Source of the DNA: Cyclostephanos tholiformis
Taxonomy: Eukaryota > Bacillariophyta > Thalassiosirophyceae > Thalassiosirales > Thalassiosiraceae
DNA: 10,570 nucleotides
Assembly: GCA_036939975.1 (NCBI GenBank)
Contig: JALLPB010001242.1
Span: forward strand, 1-10,570
Direction of reading: 5' to 3'
Below the pieces are notes generated by a model that saw only the letters and a list, made by a program, of their open reading frames with translations, was not told where the DNA came from and did no database searches. A program made the position numbers and the translations under genes. Shown here in pieces: positions 1-7,855 of this stretch; position 1 is the first letter of the stretch; each line of letters starts with the position of its first letter.

Positions 1-43
1 CTGGATTTCACAAAAGCAAAACAGGAATCCTAAAAAAGTAATT

Positions 44-59
44 AACAACCTAGGTTGTT
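44..59. repeat. Perfect 16-bp palindrome
   Basis: AACAACCTAGGTTGTT reads identically on both strands with no spacer, centred on CTAG. It immediately precedes and slightly overlaps the TCAT-rich repeat. Function is unknown; it could be a dimeric protein site or chance. Confidence 0.75.
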
Positions 60-112
60 GGTGTCATCATTGGTGTCTTTATTGTCATTGTCATCATCCT
101 TGGTGTCATTGA
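58..112. repeat. TTGGTGTC / TCAT-rich simple repeat
   Basis: The octamer TTGGTGTC occurs three times, at 58-65, 70-77 and 100-107. Between copies two and three lie ATTGTC and TCATCA units. This is an imperfect microsatellite-like tract of the kind common in intergenic eukaryotic DNA. Confidence 0.7.
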
Positions 113-962
113 CCATGTATTCCCTGACATGCATGCTCATGCCATTGCTCACCAACGTCTGCCACTACTCCGCCGTCTCGTTCCAGCATATTTCAATGGA
201 CAGCGCCATGTCAATGGCATTTTGATGATGCTCAAAATCTAGTCAGTACAATTGACCTCGATGCACCACCTCCATGACAAGGCGAGGTGGATGGGTGGAT
301 GGTAGGAGGATGGTGGCAGAGAGAATTGGTTGAAAGCAGTGACCTGTATTTGAAAAAAAACAGAGCATTGGACATTTCTCAGACGGGCATCGCCAGAAGC
401 AAGCATCAATCAGCTACACACAGGATCAAATGGCAGTCCAATCGGACCTCTAGTTGTCAAGACAATGCCATTTTATCTATTGACCGGTGGGGGGGGACTG
501 CTGTGGGCAGGCTGCAAAAGCAAATTTGGAAAAGAAAAAGGCAAAAAAATGCTGGCAGGGTGCACACACCTCCAAGAGAGTGGTATTACTTTGTTTGACT
601 CATGAAATTTACCACAGCTCTATCCAAAGAGAGGGGCAGAAATTTCCTTCTTTCCCTGCCATTGCTTAAATTACTCAGTAAACTTAGGCAATACTTATAT
701 GTCTAATTTGCATCACTCTATGTCTATTATTTCACTAACCATAATTTTACTCACCTTGTAACATGAAAATTGTTACATACATAGGTACTGGAAAACCCAA
801 TTTAAACATTGACTCTTTCTTAATACGGCACATGATTCATTGTAGGAATCCTTATTTAAATGCAGTAGATGGCATGAATCAAGCTTTAAGATGTGAATCA
901 CATCAGCCCTGTAAAAAATCAGAAGGAATCTTCCTGGTTATCCAAATTTGATTTTCCAGGCA

Positions 963-986
963 GCCGGGAAGTGGCAAGTTCCCGGC
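963..986. repeat. Inverted repeat, 8-bp arms
   Basis: GCCGGGAA (963-970) and TTCCCGGC (979-986) are perfect reverse complements around an 8-base loop. The stem is GC-rich in otherwise moderate DNA. No adjacent gene gives it a terminator role. Confidence 0.65.
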
Positions 987-1141
987 CGCCCAGGAAGTAG
1001 TGCTATCCTGATATTTATATTACATCTTTGGATGCACCAGACTACATGTCGTCCGATCATCCTCCAAGCACTCAGGCTGGCTTGCATCCACCTCCCAATG
1101 GGGGGGGGGTCAAGGCTGTCATTCACCCTCGGGTGGAGCGT

Positions 1142-1190
1142 GCCACCCTCCATGGCTCGGGCCCATTGAGGATTATGACAGGAGGGTGGC
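1142..1190. repeat. Inverted repeat, 10-bp arms
   Basis: GCCACCCTCC (1142-1151) and GGAGGGTGGC (1181-1190) are perfect reverse complements separated by 29 bases. A further GGGTGG just upstream could compete for the left arm. No function can be assigned. Confidence 0.65.
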
Positions 1191-1269
1191 GGACAGTAGT
1201 CCAACAAACGACCCTGCCTCTGGGGCAGGTTGGGGCAGGCGGTGGCGATTGTTGAGGCAGTGCCATCGT

Positions 1270-1500
1270 TGAACAGCTGGATGATGAGCGGTGCTGACAA
1301 TGCTACGATGGGAGGAAGGGCACTACAACGATGATGGTGACTATGATATAACAACAATATGACAACGATACAATGACAATGATGGCGGCATCATGGGAAA
1401 AAACAACAATCACACATTACTCTCTGCCTCCATTGCGGGAGGAGGAACAAGAAGAATGGTCTGAAGGAGGATGAAAGGGGAGACAATGACAATGAGGAGG
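1270..1500. repeat. GATGA/ACAA-rich low-complexity tract
   Basis: The stretch is built from short, imperfect GATGATG, ACAAC and GACAATGA units, for example around 1331-1390 and 1480-1500. It resembles, in reverse complement, the TCAT-rich tract at 58-112. It is probably simple-sequence expansion, not coding. Confidence 0.5.
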
Positions 1501-1801
1501 GGGGCAGGGAGACGAGATCCCGCCGCAATGCCATCATCATCCTGGAAATGACAACAGGCGATTCCAATCAATGCAACATGTGTGCAAAGGCAACGGTGAT
1601 GGCGGAGGCGGCGATCTCCATTGCGAAGAGGTTGCGGGGAAGGGGTGGGTAAAAATTAGATGGCAACTTCGTCAATAGGTGGCAATGAGGCCTAGGTACA
1701 TAGTTTCTACTACTTATCCATGTAGAAATCTCCTGTTGTCAATATTGGGAGTCCAAATGCTAAGAAACTGTAAGAATTCCTACGTATATAAGACAAAAGT
1801 T

Positions 1802-1840
1802 ACTTAAGAGATGTCAAGCGAAAATTGTGTGCTTAGTTTT
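1802..1840 (-). repeat. U5-side end of the 3' LTR (outer edge of element)
   Basis: These 39 bases match 10474-10512 at 37 positions; the two differences are transitions. The match starts sharply (T at 1801 versus C at 10473), as expected for an LTR edge. Beyond 1840 the two copies diverge rapidly, so the full LTR length cannot be measured. A copy of the same length at both ends of the coding region fits an LTR pair better than chance. No clear TG...CA terminus is seen. Confidence 0.7.
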
Positions 1841-1872
1841 TGGATCTTCTGATCCGAGCTACGGAACTAAGC
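1831..1872. repeat. Nested inverted repeat within the 3' LTR
   Basis: Outer arms GCTTAGTT (1831-1838) and AACTAAGC (1865-1872) are perfect reverse complements. Inside them GGATC (1842-1846) and GATCC (1851-1855) form a second perfect stem with a TTCT loop. Such a structure in LTR RNA could act in termination, polyadenylation or packaging, but that is conjecture. Confidence 0.6.
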
Positions 1873-2161
1873 ATATGGAACTTGGTGACGCACGATCTTC
1901 CAGTCATGAGTCAGCAGATAGGGACTCAGTCCCTTAAGCGGCCCAAAAATACTTGACAAAGGCACATGCTGCTGACGAAAAGACTAGACTGGGGTTCAAG
2001 TCACCAGGCATCACAATGATCCCAACATAGATGTGAAACAATTGCAAGGTTTCATAAGATACTAGTTGGTTCCCAAAGGAAGCGTGAATGTTTCTTTTAT
2101 GAAAAAAAATAAAAAGAAAAATTGAGGTTTAAGCAGGAGGATGAGTGCTCGAGACCTTTTG
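1841..2161 (-). other. Remaining 3' LTR and 3' untranslated region
   Basis: This lies between the pol stop codon (2162-2164) and the recognisable LTR end. It contains a perfect GGGACT-C-AGTCCC inverted repeat at 1921-1933 and an A-rich tract at 2100-2125, which is T-rich in the element's sense strand. I looked for a polypurine tract on the minus strand to mark the inner LTR edge and found no convincing one, so the LTR/UTR boundary is unresolved. Confidence 0.5.
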
Positions 2162-4639
2162 TCACGGGTGTAAGGCGTCCTGCGCACTGTTCGACGTTCG
2201 TGATGCTTCGAAGCAAAGGACATCAGTGAGGGCTTTATCATGGTATGCCACGTGAGCGCCTCGATCAATGTGGATCGAATATGTGGGAACGTCAAAAGAT
2301 GGTAGGGGGTTGTGAAACATCAATTTATGCTGGCAGAGGATGTCCCAATCAGATTGGCAAATACGGTCGCGGGTTTTGCATCCGCGGATGGTTGCAAATT
2401 CAAAGGAACCGTGAATGAATGTGTCAGTGTGTGTTGTATTCAGCCACTTCCAAAAAGGGAGGAGATTGTGTCGTATGGCATAATTGTCCGATGTGTCAGA
2501 AGGGCGGACGAGGTGTGTGTCGGTACTTAAAGACGGATGCAGGATATCCTCGCGACCGTGGAATTGGAGCCAGTAACGTTGATTGACGGCATTGTACCGC
2601 CAATCGGCGGGGTGGCAGGTGTAAAACTCAAACAGAAAGCGTCCGTCCAGCGTGCACAAGGGGTATAATGAAATGGAGTCCTCGAAAGCAACCCGAATGA
2701 GATGCCACTCTCGTGCATCATTGGCGCCAATATTATGAGAGACGAAAAACAGATGATCGTCGCTCCTGATAATGGCCGCCATGAGCAGGTGAATTGCGGG
2801 AATGGAGGGACTTGAATGAGCTGGTGCCGCCGGCGGTGGTCCTGTAGTCAACACAGTATGTCGTGAAGCCGAGTCCCCTGATAGGTAGCGTCCATATTCA
2901 GCGTCGTCGGCCCAGGGAAAGGGTGCAATGTCATCATTGAGTTCAGACAAGCTGGGCCAATGAAATGCCGCGCACCAATCAGTTTGGGCAAGGATAGATT
3001 TGGCGACTTTGAATGGTTGAATAGGGTTGAACTCATGTATGCCTGCTTCTTTAAAGGGGTGTGCGGAGATCGGCTTGTATAACTGGCCGTATCGAGTGTC
3101 CGCACCATCGACAGGTTGGAATGGGATCAATTCCGTGGGGTATGGGGACAAATCCGAAGCGTGTTTTCTCTCCTTTTTTGAAGGTTTATCACAGTGCTCG
3201 AGCTCGTACGATGCGCCGAGAAGGATGCCAATAACGCGCCGAGGGCCCGTGAAAGAGTATTGCAATTTGTCGATCGTTCCTCTGGCAGCGTCGGATTTCA
3301 TGGCACGTCGTGCGAAGACGACGTCGCCGATGGAGTACACGCGTGGGTCAGAACGGCGTGCGTTGATGAGTTCGCGATGATAAGAACGTTGTTCGCGAAC
3401 AAGAAGATCAACAACTTGACGACATGCAGAAAGGCGGGTGGCGAGTTCTCGGGAGTATGAGACGACAGAGCTCGGTGATGAAGTTAATTCCCAGTGTTTG
3501 CCGCTGGAGTAATCGATTGGAAAGGCGAACTCTCGGCCCACAGCAACAAGGCTGCGAGAGATATCTGTTCCTGGCACTGGGCATGAGTTCCATGCGTACA
3601 GGAGTAGTAGGATTGCTTCCAGCGCGACACGGACAGAATCACTTTCGTTGCACATGATTTTGAGGCCCTTTGTGAGGTAACGATTGACGCGTTCGACGAT
3701 CATTGGGTTGTGATTGGCGCTGGAGAGGACATGGCAGTTAATTTTTAGCAAGTCGATCGCTTTGCGACAGACGCCGAAGAACTTGCTGTCTTTATCCAAT
3801 ACAATGGTGTGACAGAACCCATAGCGAAGGAGTATTCTCATGATGGCTGACGCAAAGGTGGTGGCGGACGCATGCGTGATTGGCTCCATGCAGGCAAAGC
3901 TACACATTCCGCAACAGCCAATCAAATAGCATGCCGAACCTTCAAAGCCGGCATGCTTGCTGGCCGAGTATGCGTCAAAGAACATGACGAGAAATGGTGC
4001 CTCGATAGGGAAGTTGTAGACGAGCTCGGATGATTTACCACGAGTGGGGTTGGCCAAAGCGCAACCAGGACAGGCGTGACACATACGTTTAACATAGGAG
4101 TACATCCCAGGCCAATAGAAATGCAGTTGTAGCCGATGAAAGGTTCTGTATGCATTGAGATGACCACCAATTAGGTTGGTGTGGAAGGCGATGAATACGA
4201 TGTTCCTGAGCTCCGAAGGTACCAATTGCAGGCGTGTAAACGATGAGGTACCAATGATTGGTTCGTGAAGAATGAGCATGTCGTTCTCGATGACTATGAG
4301 AGATTGACGCAGTGGGCCCCTATAATTGTGATTGACGTTGGCTAAAGCTTTGTTCGAGATTTTGGATGGGTGCAGCGCGATGTCCCGCACAGCACACAGT
4401 TCGGTATCGTTGTTGTTAGCCTGGACCCAGCGCTCCTTTGAGGGAACGCGGGTGCAGATGGCGCCATTGACGAACGTTTGAATTGTGGCTGCGGGTGCAG
4501 CGAACTGATTGGGCAAAAATACTTCGCTGTTCGAATCACGCAGGTACAAAAGGTGGGAATGAACCTGCTCAAATAGCCATGATGAGGTTCGTCCAGGCAT
4601 CGCTGCGTCGAGTCCGAATTTGTACCATTCATGCGACAT
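2162..4639 (-). CDS. Pol C-terminal half: integrase with GPY/F-like module and unassigned tail
   Basis: Integrase inserts the cDNA copy into host DNA. Numbering from the ATG at 4639, residues 1-30 finish the methyltransferase-like domain described separately. A zinc-binding HHCC-type module follows: H153, H160 and C187/C190/C193 around the motif YWPGM. The catalytic core shows D222 (FFDAY), D282 (LDKDSKFF) and E316 (IVERVN), giving a DDE triad with 33 residues between the last two. Residues 436-500 contain GDVVFARR, FTGPRRVI, GASYELEH and HASDLSPY, which match the GPY/F module of Ty3/gypsy integrases. About 325 further residues (501-825) have no family I recognise. The ATG at 4639 is only the first in the open frame, which continues upstream to about 4822. 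The true polyprotein would read in from RNase H, and the link is broken by a frameshift near 4800. The whole integrase part is otherwise uninterrupted. Confidence 0.9.
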   Translation of the reverse strand: MSHEWYKFGLDAAMPGRTSSWLFEQVHSHLLYLRDSNSEVFLPNQFAAPAATIQTFVNGAICTRVPSKERWVQANNNDTELCAVRDIALHPSKISNKALANVNHNYRGPLRQSLIVIENDMLILHEPIIGTSSFTRLQLVPSELRNIVFIAFHTNLIGGHLNAYRTFHRLQLHFYWPGMYSYVKRMCHACPGCALANPTRGKSSELVYNFPIEAPFLVMFFDAYSASKHAGFEGSACYLIGCCGMCSFACMEPITHASATTFASAIMRILLRYGFCHTIVLDKDSKFFGVCRKAIDLLKINCHVLSSANHNPMIVERVNRYLTKGLKIMCNESDSVRVALEAILLLLYAWNSCPVPGTDISRSLVAVGREFAFPIDYSSGKHWELTSSPSSVVSYSRELATRLSACRQVVDLLVREQRSYHRELINARRSDPRVYSIGDVVFARRAMKSDAARGTIDKLQYSFTGPRRVIGILLGASYELEHCDKPSKKERKHASDLSPYPTELIPFQPVDGADTRYGQLYKPISAHPFKEAGIHEFNPIQPFKVAKSILAQTDWCAAFHWPSLSELNDDIAPFPWADDAEYGRYLSGDSASRHTVLTTGPPPAAPAHSSPSIPAIHLLMAAIIRSDDHLFFVSHNIGANDAREWHLIRVAFEDSISLYPLCTLDGRFLFEFYTCHPADWRYNAVNQRYWLQFHGREDILHPSLSTDTHLVRPSDTSDNYAIRHNLLPFWKWLNTTHTDTFIHGSFEFATIRGCKTRDRICQSDWDILCQHKLMFHNPLPSFDVPTYSIHIDRGAHVAYHDKALTDVLCFEASRTSNSAQDALHP

Positions 4640-5772
4640 CCTGTATTGAATATTGTCCGATAAGCTAAAGCATCTGGCGAATTCGTAGGTTGAAATAGCG
4701 TGTACATATGTATGATCATCGTGATGGAATTCGATGCCGAAATAGTGCTGAAAGATGTTACGATTGGGGCAGGATTCAAAGGGTGGACAAACGCTATCCC
4801 CGAGATTACTGCCGAGCCGGCTAAAATTGATACGTCCTGGCCGTCACAATGTAAAAAGTATTTGATGGAGACCAGTGGCAACGGAGATCGATTTGCGCTC
4901 GTTGGGGCGCTCGCCACCATCCTGCAGCTGTCGTCGGAGTTGAACTGAGGATTGTCCTTGCCATGACCAAGCGCGTGCTCCGGACGATCAAACAGCGCCC
5001 ATATGAAGTGCCCAACGGGACGCGGTGCAAGCAGCGGTGGCGATTGGAGGATCAGTGGGTTGACATTGGCGGCGCATGATGAATGAACGGCAGTGATGAG
5101 CAGGTAGGAGTCAGCGATGGAGTCCCCGATGTCGAGATAGGAGACCTCCCGTGAAGATATCTTCCAGTTAGCGGCAGTTAACCTTTTAGTGAATGATTTG
5201 ATGGCTTGTTTATCGTGGTCAGGGATGACTATCGCAATGACGATGGACAACGACCGGATAAGGCGTAGCTGCGCGATGATCGATAGTTGGAGCTTCCAAA
5301 AAGCAGAAGTGACGTCGCTCGTTTGGAAGCGATAAGAGTTGATGAGATAGCCGCTGATGACAGATTGCTCCCCAGAAGCGCGGATGTGATTGAGAAGGTC
5401 GTTTCCTGAGTTGAAGACTCATGCTAAAGGCGCGAACTCATGGAACAAGGAATGTCCAGCCTCAGTTGTGTCACAAGCAAGGCTGATAGTAAAGGGCAGA
5501 CTGCGGGAGTCGATCAACGACAAGAAGTGACCGTTAGAAAATGAGAATACTGCCCAGTCAAAAGTCAGAGCCTGGCGAGCATACTGAGCCAATTCCGAGT
5601 TGAGGAGAGAGCGTGATGGTTAAGTTGCAAGGACGGTGGCTGCCTCTGTAAACCGAACTGGGATGTTCGAGAGATGGCTGTGACCCCAGCCGGTAGAAGT
5701 TGTGATATCCGTCAGAAGGCTCTGGATGTGCAATATCTCGGCGGTCGAACTCTCTGTAGCGGAATTGTTACC
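4560..5772 (-). pseudogene. Pol middle region, C5-methyltransferase-like domain, broken
   Basis: This segment sits between RNase H and integrase, where most Ty3/gypsy elements have only a short linker. Reading leftward in the frame of the RT segment, it has a TAA at 5620-5622 and a TGA at 5419-5421. It then changes frame near 4800 to join the integrase frame. From about 5550 to 4560 (roughly 330 residues) the order of motifs parallels C5-cytosine methyltransferases. FSFSNG stands near motif I, SGYLINS where motif IV has its Pro-Cys, and IVIPDH where motif VI has Glu-Asn-Val. IGDSIADSYLLI aligns with motif VIII, YEFARCFSL with motif IX and GLDAAMPGR with motif X. The catalytic Cys, the ENV Glu and the QxRxR residues are absent, so no methyl transfer is expected. 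The assignment rests on motif order and length only; a different Rossmann-like fold is possible. Confidence 0.5.
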
Positions 5773-6391
5773 GGTTGGAAACGTGGCCCACGGTAATATG
5801 GCATATTCTCCAGTCGCATAGGAAGGTCAGTGGGGGCGGGGTGCGATTGCTGAAGTCGGCGTGTGGATTCGAGGTACTCCTTGAATAGGGGGTCGAATTC
5901 CATATCAACGCCAAGACGAGCTCCGAGTCCGGGCAATGCACGATATCGACATCCCAACACATGAGGCGCATCTGCAGACGTAAAATAGCAGGGTTGCCGC
6001 CTTCGTATGAGAGGATAAATTTGATAGCATAGCAATCCGTGACCCATACAAAGCGCTGCCCAAAGACATAGGAGCGACACTTGTTGATGGCGTAATCGCC
6101 AGAGAATCCTTCGCCTAAGTGGGAGTGGAGGCAAATCTCGTTTCCTCGCGTGCGTCGGGCACCGAAGCAGACGGGACGCAAAATCGCCTTGGAATCTTTG
6201 GTCATGAAGGTAAATCCCCTTCCCTCGAGATAGTCCCACACAGCGCCAATCGATACCGCATCATTCGCTGGCTGCAGTAGGACGTATCCGAAACCTTTGC
6301 TGGAAAAGTCAGTGCGCAACACGATAAGCTTGCGGTGGTCAAAACGTTGGATGCAGGGGTCGGCAGGATAGCTCCTTTTAGATGCTCCCAA
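5768..6391 (-). pseudogene. Pol RNase H segment, frameshifted at both ends
   Basis: RNase H removes the RNA strand from the RNA-DNA hybrid during copying. In the frame opening at 6391, acidic residues of the RNase H fold are visible: D28 (LRTDFSSKG), E94 (HLGEGFSGD) and D119 (VTDCYAIK). The sequence continues to VHCPDSEL at about 5921. The next expected piece, the ADxxSR-like stretch carrying the last aspartate, is missing. The family-like sequence resumes one frame over at 5918 (RLGVDMEFDPLF) and runs through PPTDLP-like and MPYYRG-like motifs to about 5774. This points to an out-of-frame deletion at about 5920. The 5' junction is a one-base-type frame change at about 6364, where the RT frame ends its homology. 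The first few residues from 6391 and the residues after 5921 in this frame are not genuine protein. Confidence 0.8.
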
Positions 6392-7821
6392 GCCGCCTCA
6401 GCGTCAGGAGTCCAATATGGCCCAAGCTCCTCAGTGTACTCCTGTTTAGTAACCGTGCGCAAAGCCTCAACTCGAATTTCGAAGTTGGGGATGAAGCGCA
6501 AGTAAAACTGCACAAATCCAAGAAACTTAGCCACGTCACGGACCAGCGTGGGGGCCGGCCAAGACTGGAGTAGCTGATGTTTGGATTTGGCCGGACGATT
6601 GCCCTCGGTACATACGTCAATTCCAACAAATTTGAATCGTTTGGGGAAGAAGTGGCTCTTTTCAAGGTTAAGCGAGAGACGATAGGCGCGGCAGACGGTG
6701 AGCTGGCAACGCATGTAAAGCAGGGCGTGCTGGAATGCCATTGCCCAGCTTACGATGTCGTCAACGATGATGCGCGTATTAGTATCGTCGTCGATGGTGA
6801 TGCCATGCGATTTACTTAACTCGTTCCATATGCTGTCAATGTCGTGAATGAAATTGATAAACGTGGCTGGTCCATTGGTAGGGCCAAAGGGCATGACTGT
6901 GTATGTCCATTTGATGGCGTCGACCCCTTGGAATGCCAGCTTTTCTTGACTTTCGGGCGCGACGGCAAGTTGATGATAGCCCATCGGCGCGTCGAACATC
7001 CACCACCATAGCGCACGGCCAAATTCGTTGAACACCGCGGAATCGCAGCAAGGAATCGGGTATGCAATTGTCCGAGTGACGCCATTAAGTGGGATGTAGT
7101 TGACGCAGAAGCGCCACACGAAGTTTTCGATATTGCGAACGTGCTCCTGATGGGGTTTCGCGGCCAGCAGTGCTTTGAACAGCCAGCGTCCATCCGTGAT
7201 TTGCCGGATGTGACCAACCTTGGCTAAGGCCGAGATGCATCGTCGCATAATGACGGTCTCTCGTTTGCCATACAAGATTTTCTTGACTGCGATGGGGCGG
7301 GCAGTACCGGTGTCGATGACGCATTCATAATTCTTCACCGTTACAAAGATGCCCCTCGCGTCGAACACAGGCCAAAATTCACGAATGAGATCGTACACTT
7401 GATGTTGTTGGTCACTCGTCAGATGGGAGAAATCCACCTTCTGATGCATAATCGCCTTGTGCTCCTCGGGGACGAAGGGGTAGTTGAAGCTGGGGTTGAC
7501 GGGACCATTGAGGTCCGGCATCGGATGGCATAGCTTCCATAGAATGGGTCCCCCGTCAATACTGTGGAGCAAGTGATCGTAGTCATCGGATTGATCGGGG
7601 AAGCCCCGATCATCCAAGAAGACGTTGTCTGATTTCCGTCGTCGTTTTGGCTTGGGCACGACGCGAATCGGGTCTCCCTCAGATGGTGGTGACGCGGCAG
7701 CTGCAAAGCTAGAAGCTTTGAGGCATGGTTTCCTGTGAGAGGGAAGAATACGAGGCTTGGTTAAACAGTGTCGAAATGGTTTGTTGAGGGGACTGTCGAT
7801 CCGATAGGGCAAACAAAGCAT
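6202..7821 (-). CDS. Pol N-terminal part: reverse transcriptase (3' end out of frame)
   Basis: Reverse transcriptase copies the element's RNA into DNA within the particle. Numbering from the ATG at 7821, the palm holds D277 in MFDAPMGYHQ, the PFGPTNGPATF motif at 311-321 and the catalytic pair D354-D355 in IIVDD. These are followed by LNLEKSHFF (primer-grip side) and the thumb/connection motifs FVGIDV and FLGFVQFYLRFIPNF. IVDD replaces the commoner YVDD/YIDD. About 30 residues rich in Asp and Ser intervene between the PFG motif and IVDD, longer than in classical gypsy RT. Homology ends at residue 486 (about 6364); the remaining 53 codons to 6202 are out of frame, and the true sequence continues in the next frame as RNase H. 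The ATG has A at -3 and lies 34 bases after the Gag stop. Confidence 0.92.
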   Translation of the reverse strand: MLCLPYRIDSPLNKPFRHCLTKPRILPSHRKPCLKASSFAAAASPPSEGDPIRVVPKPKRRRKSDNVFLDDRGFPDQSDDYDHLLHSIDGGPILWKLCHPMPDLNGPVNPSFNYPFVPEEHKAIMHQKVDFSHLTSDQQHQVYDLIREFWPVFDARGIFVTVKNYECVIDTGTARPIAVKKILYGKRETVIMRRCISALAKVGHIRQITDGRWLFKALLAAKPHQEHVRNIENFVWRFCVNYIPLNGVTRTIAYPIPCCDSAVFNEFGRALWWWMFDAPMGYHQLAVAPESQEKLAFQGVDAIKWTYTVMPFGPTNGPATFINFIHDIDSIWNELSKSHGITIDDDTNTRIIVDDIVSWAMAFQHALLYMRCQLTVCRAYRLSLNLEKSHFFPKRFKFVGIDVCTEGNRPAKSKHQLLQSWPAPTLVRDVAKFLGFVQFYLRFIPNFEIRVEALRTVTKQEYTEELGPYWTPDAEAAWEHLKGAILPTPASNVLTTASLSCCALTFPAKVSDTSYCSQRMMRYRLALCGTISREGDLPS

Positions 7822-7855
7822 GATTTCGACGAGGACCCCGGATAATGATTACGAA
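7822..7855 (-). other. Gag-Pol junction, frames do not overlap
   Basis: Gag stops with TAA at 7856-7858. The pol frame has its own TAA at 7849-7851, so it is closed upstream and does not overlap Gag. A simple programmed frameshift between these two frames is therefore impossible as the sequence stands. The third frame is open across the junction down to a stop at 7761-7763. Either pol re-initiates at the ATG at 7821, or this copy has lost an ancestral connection. Confidence 0.6.

Larger units (their letters stand above)
1..1801. other. Flanking DNA left of the retrotransposon, no gene found
   Basis: No reading frame here looks like a protein of a known family. The longest frames are 103 codons (287-598, plus) and 139 codons (938-1357, minus; opens with TTG). 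Both have composition typical of chance translation of simple sequence. The stretch is AT-rich to about 950 and richer in G and C from about 950 to 1250. It holds simple repeats, a run of eight G at 489-496 and a run of ten G at 1100-1109, plus inverted repeats listed separately. A TATATAAG string lies at 1785-1792, but nothing downstream on the plus strand makes it a credible promoter. It is most likely host intergenic DNA; an old, unrecognisable element cannot be excluded. Confidence 0.6.

Noticed and set aside
58..112. Repeat tract as a possible CRISPR array
   Set aside because: The repeats are only 8 bases, irregularly spaced and simple in composition, and the surrounding DNA looks eukaryotic.
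287..598. 103-codon open frame on the plus strand
   Set aside because: It has low-complexity, Trp/Gly-rich and Lys-rich composition, no family resemblance and no supporting context.
938..1357. 139-codon open frame on the minus strand in the flank
   Set aside because: It opens with TTG, overlaps other open frames on the opposite strand, crosses the G-run and inverted repeats, and shows no recognisable domain. It is likely chance.
1985..2015. tRNA T-arm-like string GGGGTTCAAGTCACC
   Set aside because: One stem pair fails and no 5' acceptor, D-arm or anticodon arm lies at the right distance, so it is not a tRNA gene.
2089..2125. A-rich tract as a possible polypurine tract or poly(A) tail
   Set aside because: It is purine-rich on the plus strand, but the element is on the minus strand, where a polypurine tract would have to read as purines. 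In that sense it is T-rich.
2312..3657. Several plus-strand frames of 72-117 codons opposite integrase
   Set aside because: They are antisense shadows of the integrase frame, with no motifs of their own.
4342..4795. Continuation of the middle pol frame into the integrase region
   Set aside because: Past about 4800 the family-like sequence moves to the integrase frame, so the remaining codons in the earlier frame are out-of-frame translation.
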